From the NCBI GenBank assembly GCA_049700155.1, contig JBNAVX010000079.1, forward strand, positions 1 through 11,740: a stretch of DNA of 11,740 bases, given 5' to 3'. The translations under genes and the position numbers were made by a program. Below are positions 7,609 through 11,740 of the stretch, one piece after another. The notes beneath the pieces were generated by a model, which was not told where the DNA came from, did not search any database, and was given only the letters and a program-made list of their open reading frames with translations. Source of the DNA: JACAEY01 sp049700155. GTDB taxonomy: Bacteria > Nitrospirota > Thermodesulfovibrionia > Thermodesulfovibrionales > SM23-35. Within the stretch, counting starts at the first letter, position 1. Every line of letters begins with the position of its first letter.

Positions 7609-10281
7609 ATGTACTGGCATCAGAAAAAAATAGAAGAAGTATTTAAAGAGTTGGAGACCTCTTACAGAGGATTATCTGAAGATGAGGCAAAGAGGAGACT
7701 AAAGAAATATGGCCTTAATGTTTTGACTGAGAGGGTTAAAAAGACTGCCTTCTTGATGTTCTTAGATCAATTCAAGGACTTTATGATCCTTGTCCTTATT
7801 GCTGCTGCAATCATATCAGGCGTGAAAGGTGAACTCTCAGATACTATAGCAATCATTGTTATCGTAATTCTTAATGCCGTTATAGGCTTTATCCAGGAGT
7901 ATCGTGCAGAAAAGGCTATGGCTGCTCTCAAGAAGATGGCTGCACCAAGTGCAACAGTTTTTAGAGATGAAAAACTTTCTGATATACCTGCTTCAGAAAT
8001 TGTGCCAGGTGACATCGTTACTTTAGAGGCTGGTAAGATTGTCCCTGCAGATATGAGACTTATTGAAGGCAGTCAATTGAAGGTAGAAGAGGCAGCTCTT
8101 ACAGGAGAATCAGTTCCCACAGAGAAGAATATTAAAGTTATTGAAGATAAGATGATTCCACTGGGAGACAGGAAAAACATGGTATATAAAGGGACTACTG
8201 TTTCATATGGAAGAGGTGTTGGAGTCGTTGTAGCTACAGGCATGGAGACAGAATTGGGTAAGATCGCTACTATGCTTCAAGAAGAAGAGGAGATGAAGAC
8301 CCCCCTTCAGAAAAGACTTGCTCGGTTTGGACAGCGACTTGCAATTTCAGTGCTTGCCATATGCGGTATAGTCTTTACAGCGGGTCTTATTAGAGGAGAA
8401 TCTCCTTTACTGATGTTTCTTACATCTATCAGTCTTGCAGTTGCAGCAATACCAGAAGCACTTCCGGCAGTAGTAACAATATCGCTTGCAATCGGTGCAA
8501 AAAAAATGGTCAGGCAGAATGCACTTATAAGAAAACTTCCTGCTGTTGAGACACTTGGTTCTGTCACTTATATATGTTCTGACAAAACAGGCACCCTTAC
8601 ACAAAATAAGATGGTGGTAGAAGAAATCTATGTGGATGGTAAGATAATAAAAGGGCAAAGGGGTCAAGGGGTTGAGTGGTCAGGTGAAAAAGCTGTTGAA
8701 TCTTTACTTTTCACAGCCATTGCAATAAGCAATGATGCAGAAGCAGATAAGGAAAACAGGCTTATTGGTGATCCTACAGAGATAGCCTTGTATATGGCAG
8801 CACAGGAGGCTGGTTTTAAAAAAGATTTACTACTTAAAGATTATCCGAGAGTTGCTGAAATACCATTTGATTCAGAAAGAAAATGTATGACGACAGTTCA
8901 CAGAGTAATGGATGAAAAGATTTATGATTCACACATTCTGCATCATGCATCATTTATTTCTTTTACCAAGGGCGCTGTAGATGTACTGGTTGAGAAATCT
9001 GATGCTATTTTGATATCTGAAGGCTTAAAACCTATTGATAAGGAAGAAATTTTAGAGGTTAATAATAAAATGGCTGCCGATGGACTGCGAGTCCTATGTA
9101 TTTGCATGAAAGAATTGGAAGACATGCCAGATATTATTTCACCTGAGAACATTGAGTCAGGTTTAACTATTGTAGGTCTAATTGGACTTATGGATCCTCC
9201 AAGGGAGGAAGTGAAGGAAGCTGTTTCATTATGTAAAACTGCAGGTATAAAACCTGTAATGATTACAGGTGACCATCCTATAACAGCAAAGGCGATAGCA
9301 AGAAGGCTTGGAATACTTGAAGATAATTCAAGATTTATTATCACAGGTAGAAGACTTGCTGATCTACCAATGGAAGATTTCGAAGAAATAGTAGAAAAAA
9401 TTAAAATCTATGCGAGGGTTGCACCTGAACAGAAATTAAAGATTGTTAAAGCCCTTCAAGATAAGGGTCAATTTGTGGCAATGACCGGAGATGGAGTCAA
9501 TGATGCACCTGCTTTAAGAAGAGCAGACATTGGAATTGCAATGGGGATAACAGGAACGGATGTTTCTAAAGAGGCATCACACATGATATTACTTGATGAT
9601 AACTTTGCAACTATCGTAAAGGCAGTAGAAGAAGGAAGGCGAATATTCGATAATATCCGTAAATTTATTAGATATACTATGACGAGTAACTCAGGAGAAA
9701 TATGGACTATATTCCTTGCTCCATTTCTTGGTCTTCCTATCCCGCTCTTGCCAATCCATATCTTATGGATAAACTTAGTGACTGATGGACTCCCTGGTCT
9801 TGCATTAGCAGCAGAACCTGCAGAAAAAGATATCATGAATAGACCACCAAGACATCCTCAGGAAAACATATTTGCTGGAATGTGGATCCAGATTATATGG
9901 ATTGGACTTCTCATGGGTGCTGTATCTATATTCACACAGGCGTGGTCTATTAAAACAGGTCTTGCACACTGGCAGACTATGGTATTTACAGTATTGTGTT
10001 TAAGTCAGATGGGTAATGTACTCGCCCTCCGCTCAGAAAAGGAATCTTTATTTTCATTAGGTTTGTTTACTAATAAACCTTTACTATTCGCTTTTATTCT
10101 CACCTTTGTTCTCCAGATGTGTACCATATATATTCCATTTCTTAATCCAATATTCAAAACAAAACCTCTTAGCCTATATGAGCTATTGATATCGCTTGCT
10201 CTTTCATCTGTGGTATTTTTTGCTGTTGAGATTGAAAAATACTGGAAGAGGAGGCAAAAATCTTCGAAGAGTTCAACTTGA
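7609..10281 (+). CDS. Calcium-type (P2A) cation-translocating P-type ATPase
   Basis: This 890-aa inner-membrane pump uses ATP to export a cation, most likely Ca2+. Domains in order: N-terminal cation-ATPase domain (about 1-55), M1-M2 (about 58-97), actuator loop with TGES at 165-168, M3-M4 (about 244-300) with PEALP at 282-286, phosphorylated D325 in DKTGT, nucleotide-binding KGA at 454-456, MITGDHP at 551-557, MTGDGVND at 625-632, then M5-M10. Likely ion ligands by alignment with SERCA are E283 in M4, N694 and E697 in M5 (SNSGE), and N722, T725 and D726 in M6 (NLVTDGLP). In M8 the position of SERCA E908 is Q800, as in plasma-membrane-type pumps. ATG at 7609 has only a weak, close AAGG, but YWHQKKIEEVFKEL is the normal N-terminus of the family. 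It follows the Mut7-C gene by 21 bp and is probably cotranscribed. Mn2+ or another divalent ion cannot be excluded. Confidence 0.93.
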   Translation: MYWHQKKIEEVFKELETSYRGLSEDEAKRRLKKYGLNVLTERVKKTAFLMFLDQFKDFMILVLIAAAIISGVKGELSDTIAIIVIVILNAVIGFIQEYRAEKAMAALKKMAAPSATVFRDEKLSDIPASEIVPGDIVTLEAGKIVPADMRLIEGSQLKVEEAALTGESVPTEKNIKVIEDKMIPLGDRKNMVYKGTTVSYGRGVGVVVATGMETELGKIATMLQEEEEMKTPLQKRLARFGQRLAISVLAICGIVFTAGLIRGESPLLMFLTSISLAVAAIPEALPAVVTISLAIGAKKMVRQNALIRKLPAVETLGSVTYICSDKTGTLTQNKMVVEEIYVDGKIIKGQRGQGVEWSGEKAVESLLFTAIAISNDAEADKENRLIGDPTEIALYMAAQEAGFKKDLLLKDYPRVAEIPFDSERKCMTTVHRVMDEKIYDSHILHHASFISFTKGAVDVLVEKSDAILISEGLKPIDKEEILEVNNKMAADGLRVLCICMKELEDMPDIISPENIESGLTIVGLIGLMDPPREEVKEAVSLCKTAGIKPVMITGDHPITAKAIARRLGILEDNSRFIITGRRLADLPMEDFEEIVEKIKIYARVAPEQKLKIVKALQDKGQFVAMTGDGVNDAPALRRADIGIAMGITGTDVSKEASHMILLDDNFATIVKAVEEGRRIFDNIRKFIRYTMTSNSGEIWTIFLAPFLGLPIPLLPIHILWINLVTDGLPGLALAAEPAEKDIMNRPPRHPQENIFAGMWIQIIWIGLLMGAVSIFTQAWSIKTGLAHWQTMVFTVLCLSQMGNVLALRSEKESLFSLGLFTNKPLLFAFILTFVLQMCTIYIPFLNPIFKTKPLSLYELLISLALSSVVFFAVEIEKYWKRRQKSSKSST

Positions 10282-10307
10282 CCTAATTATAAGTAAGCAT
10301 TTAAAAT
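10278..10307 (+). promoter_or_regulatory. Sigma70-type promoter for the CAU tRNA
   Basis: TTGACC at 10278-10283 (5 of 6 to TTGACA) is separated by 18 bases from TAAAAT at 10302-10307 (5 of 6 to TATAAT). It overlaps the ATPase stop codon. A start around 10313-10315 would give the tRNA a 5' leader of about 7-9 bases, a typical arrangement. This is inferred from sequence only; the AT-rich context makes chance -10 matches common. Confidence 0.5.
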
Positions 10308-10321
10308 TGAAATAATTTTGA

Positions 10322-10394
10322 GGGCCCATAGCTCAGCTGGAAGAGCTACCGGCTCATAACCGGTTGGTCCCAGGTTCGAGTCCTGGTGGGCCCA
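10322..10394 (+). tRNA. tRNA with CAU anticodon (elongator Met, or Ile2 if lysidine-modified)
   Basis: A complete 73-base cloverleaf can be folded by hand: acceptor GGGCCCA/TGGGCCC (7 pairs), D stem GCTC/GAGC with GG in the loop, anticodon stem ACCGG/CCGGT with loop CTCATAA, T stem CCAGG/CCTGG with loop TTCGAGT, and discriminator A. The anticodon CAT is at 10355-10357. The first pair is G1-C72, and the anticodon stem lacks the run of three G-C pairs of initiators, so it is not tRNA-fMet. The acceptor pairs C4-G69 and C5-G68 are those favoured by E. coli TilS in tRNA-Ile2, so a Met label alone is not secure. The 3' CCA is not encoded (ACTA follows instead), so a CCA-adding enzyme is needed. 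Confidence 0.96.
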
Positions 10395-10435
10395 CTATAT
10401 AAAGCCTTTATTTAAGTTTAAGATTTTTACTTTTC

Positions 10436-10441
10436 AGGAGG
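10436..10441 (+). promoter_or_regulatory. Shine-Dalgarno for the zinc-ribbon gene
   Basis: A perfect AGGAGG sits 4 bases before TTG at 10446 and decides this start; no ATG or GTG is nearby in frame. The 51-base gap between the tRNA and this start holds no clear terminator or separate promoter. Confidence 0.8.
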
Positions 10442-10445
10442 TTAT

Positions 10446-11159
10446 TTGGAGAGTCATTTAGAGCTTTTGATAAGTCTTCAACAGCTTGATACCTTTATAA
10501 TTAATAAACAATCAGTTATTAATGAGATGCCATTAAAAATTTCTGAGGCAGAATTGCCACTTAAGGAGGAAGAAGCTGTTCTTGTTAAGTTAAAACAAAA
10601 AAAGGATACTTTAGAAAAAAAGAAAAGAGAAAAAGAAAGAGAATTAGATGATTTGAATGAAAAGATCAGAAAATTGAAAGCAAGGACTACAGAGATAAAA
10701 ACAAATAAAGAATATCAAGCCCATCTGAAAGAGATAGAGTCAGCAGAGAAAGAATTACACGATTTAGAAGACGAGGTTCTTTTGATCATGGAAGAAATAG
10801 ATACATTTTCAGGAGAGGTAAAATTAGTAGAGGAGAGGATCAAATCTGAAAAGAGCAGGGTGAAAGCGATTAAAGAAAAAATAGAGAATGAGATTTTAGT
10901 ATCTCAGAAAGAACTTGAGTCTCTTAAAGAAAAAAGAAAGAAGATTGTTGAGTCGATGAACAAAGAAATTTATAACCTTTATATGAGTCTTATGGAATCA
11001 GGTGGTGGTGTAGCAGTAGCAGAAGTTAAAGGAGAAGTATGTCAGGGATGTAATATGAATATCCCCCCACAATTATATGTTGAGATTAAAAGAAATGAAG
11101 AGATAATACAATGTCCACAATGTCATAGAATATTATATTATAAAAGTCCTGTGTCATAG
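10446..11159 (+). CDS. Coiled-coil protein with C4 zinc ribbon (COG1579 / HP0958-CT398 family)
   Basis: This 237-aa soluble protein begins with a short helical segment (HLELLISLQQLD), then a long Lys/Glu-rich heptad region from about residue 30 to 175 expected to form an antiparallel coiled-coil hairpin. It contains the family-typical TNKEYQAHLKEIE stretch. The C-terminus is a zinc ribbon with CQGC (C199, C202) and CPQC (C223, C226). This layout matches COG1579 (zf-RING_7, PF02591). Known members are Helicobacter HP0958/FlgZ, which affects RpoN level and flagellin mRNA, and Chlamydia CT398, which binds RpoN and type III secretion parts. In most bacteria the role is undefined, so no function is assigned. 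The start is TTG with a perfect AGGAGG. It lies 51 bp after the tRNA and may share its promoter. It converges on ispF with a 37-bp gap. Confidence 0.88.
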   Translation: MESHLELLISLQQLDTFIINKQSVINEMPLKISEAELPLKEEEAVLVKLKQKKDTLEKKKREKERELDDLNEKIRKLKARTTEIKTNKEYQAHLKEIESAEKELHDLEDEVLLIMEEIDTFSGEVKLVEERIKSEKSRVKAIKEKIENEILVSQKELESLKEKRKKIVESMNKEIYNLYMSLMESGGGVAVAEVKGEVCQGCNMNIPPQLYVEIKRNEEIIQCPQCHRILYYKSPVS

Positions 11160-11196
11160 CCGATATCCTAACTTTTAGCCTCTATTTGTACAGAAG

Positions 11197-11670
11197 TTAT
11201 ATAGTCTTTTTTAATATACATACTGCAAAGGCAGCGATGCCCTCTCCTCTGCCAATAAATCCCATTCCTTCATTAGTCTTGGCTTTGATGCTGATTGCTT
11301 CTAAGGGAATGCCAGATTTTGATATCTCTTTCTTCATGGTCTCTATATAAGGAAAGATTTTTGGTTCTTCCACAATAATCGTGGTATCTAACCATAAGAC
11401 TTTAAAACCTTCAGCCTTCATAAGTCCGACAACATGCTTTAGCAGATCTAAGCTTGATACATCCTTCCATTTTTGGTCTGTATCAGGAAAGTGTCTTCCT
11501 ATGTCACCAAGTCCAGTAGCTCCAAGAATTGAGTCTATGATTGCGTGACATAATACATCAGCATCTGAATGTCCAATGAGACCTTTTTCAAAGGGGATAT
11601 TAACACCTCCAATTATAAGCCTTCTTCCCTTAACAAGTCTGTGGGAGTCGTAACCAATGCCGATTCTCAT
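11197..11670 (-). CDS. ispF: 2-C-methyl-D-erythritol 2,4-cyclodiphosphate synthase
   Basis: IspF converts CDP-methylerythritol 2-phosphate to methylerythritol cyclodiphosphate with release of CMP, in the cytosolic MEP route to isoprenoids. The 157-aa length is normal for this homotrimeric enzyme. The N-terminus MRIGIGYDSHRL supplies zinc ligands D8 and H10. The HSDADVLCHAIIDSILGA block holds H34 and the third zinc ligand H42. GDIGRHFPDTD is the conserved GDIG segment with D56. The C-terminal signature KTNEGMGFIGRGEGIA contains E134, equivalent to the magnesium ligand E135 of E. coli. ATG is well supported by homology, although the upstream ribosome site is weak. No ispD fusion is present and ispD is not in the window; if adjacent it would be beyond the right edge. 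The gene is convergent with the zinc-ribbon gene. Confidence 0.98.
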   Translation of the reverse strand: MRIGIGYDSHRLVKGRRLIIGGVNIPFEKGLIGHSDADVLCHAIIDSILGATGLGDIGRHFPDTDQKWKDVSSLDLLKHVVGLMKAEGFKVLWLDTTIIVEEPKIFPYIETMKKEISKSGIPLEAISIKAKTNEGMGFIGRGEGIAAFAVCILKKTI

Positions 11671-11693
11671 AAACTTTATTTAGCCCACTTAAT

Positions 11694-11707
11694 TCATAAA
11701 TTTATGA
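11694..11707. repeat. 14-bp perfect palindrome upstream of ispF
   Basis: TCATAAATTTATGA is a perfect two-fold palindrome about 24 bp upstream of the ispF start codon and abutting the larger hairpin. It could be an operator for a dimeric regulator, part of the neighbouring repeat, or chance in AT-rich DNA. Confidence 0.4.
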
Positions 11708-11740
11708 GTGAAGCTCCCCGACTAAAGTCGGGGCTTCACT
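11707..11740. repeat. GC-rich imperfect inverted repeat at window edge (terminator, or IS200/IS605-type end)
   Basis: An inner stem of 7 pairs (11716-11722 with 11727-11733, CCCCGAC/GTCGGGG) closes a TAAA loop. A two-base bulge (CT at 11714-11715) separates it from an outer stem of 7 pairs (11707-11713 with 11734-11740, AGTGAAG/CTTCACT). On the - strand the loop reads TTTA. No T tract follows on the - strand, so it is not a textbook terminator in that direction; the + strand continuation is outside the window. GC-rich hairpins with TTTA/TAAA loops are common at IS200/IS605 and IS1341-type element ends and in dispersed REP-like repeats, but no transposase is visible here. Confidence 0.6.

Noticed and set aside
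10303..10319. AT-only hairpin AAAATT-GAAAT-AATTTT after the ATPase gene as a terminator
   Set aside because: The stem is six A-T pairs without a following T tract, and it overlaps a better -10 promoter element.
10398..10411. ATAAAGCCTTTAT inverted repeat after the tRNA as a terminator
   Set aside because: At most five A-T pairs around a three-base loop, with no strong T run after it; too weak to terminate.
11160..11199. TAACTT/AAGTTA inverted repeat between the convergent zinc-ribbon and ispF genes as a bidirectional terminator
   Set aside because: A six-pair weak stem with a 19-base loop that runs into the ispF stop codon; no convincing terminator is seen in this 37-bp gap.
1..11740. CRISPR array, defence island, prophage or toxin-antitoxin system
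   Set aside because: No direct repeat-spacer arrangement and no phage or defence genes are present. The PIN-like Mut7-C protein was considered as a toxin, but it has the zinc ribbon of the Mut7-C family and no small antitoxin partner.

Overview
The window is A+T-rich bacterial chromosome, almost fully coding, with conserved housekeeping genes rather than an accessory island. From the left edge it holds: the 3' three quarters of rpoB (5' end outside the window), complete rpoC, a Mut7-C type PIN-fold/zinc-ribbon protein that overlaps the end of rpoC, a large P2A-type (calcium-type) cation-pumping P-type ATPase, a CAU-anticodon tRNA, and a coiled-coil/zinc-ribbon protein of the COG1579 (HP0958/CT398) family, all on the + strand. 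ispF (MEP isoprenoid pathway) lies on the - strand and converges on the zinc-ribbon gene. The right edge ends exactly at a strong GC-rich inverted repeat.

Organism: the beta' subunit carries a ~180-residue SI3-type insertion in the trigger loop, as in Proteobacteria and several other Gram-negative phyla. The beta subunit lacks the ~50-residue C-terminal insertion that E. coli has before the conserved ATPVF segment, and there resembles Gram-positive beta. Together with low GC, frequent TTG starts, frequent AUA codons and a tRNA without encoded CCA, this suggests a deep-branching Gram-negative lineage such as Nitrospirota or a Desulfobacterota-like group. That placement is inference from memory of the families, not a search result.

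Layout and logic: rpoB, rpoC, the Mut7-C gene and the ATPase gene are separated by 2 bp, an 11-bp overlap and 21 bp, so they probably share one transcript. It is notable that rpoC is not followed by rpsL-rpsG-fusA here. A sigma70-like promoter overlaps the ATPase stop codon and is well placed to drive the tRNA; with no terminator visible after the tRNA, the zinc-ribbon gene may be on the same transcript. The remaining intergenic stretches are all under 75 bp.

No undescribed multi-gene system is visible. The points most worth a second look are the terminal inverted repeat (possible IS200/IS605 end or dispersed repeat), the identity of the CAU tRNA (Met versus lysidine-modified Ile2), and the unusual 3' extension of the rpoBC operon.
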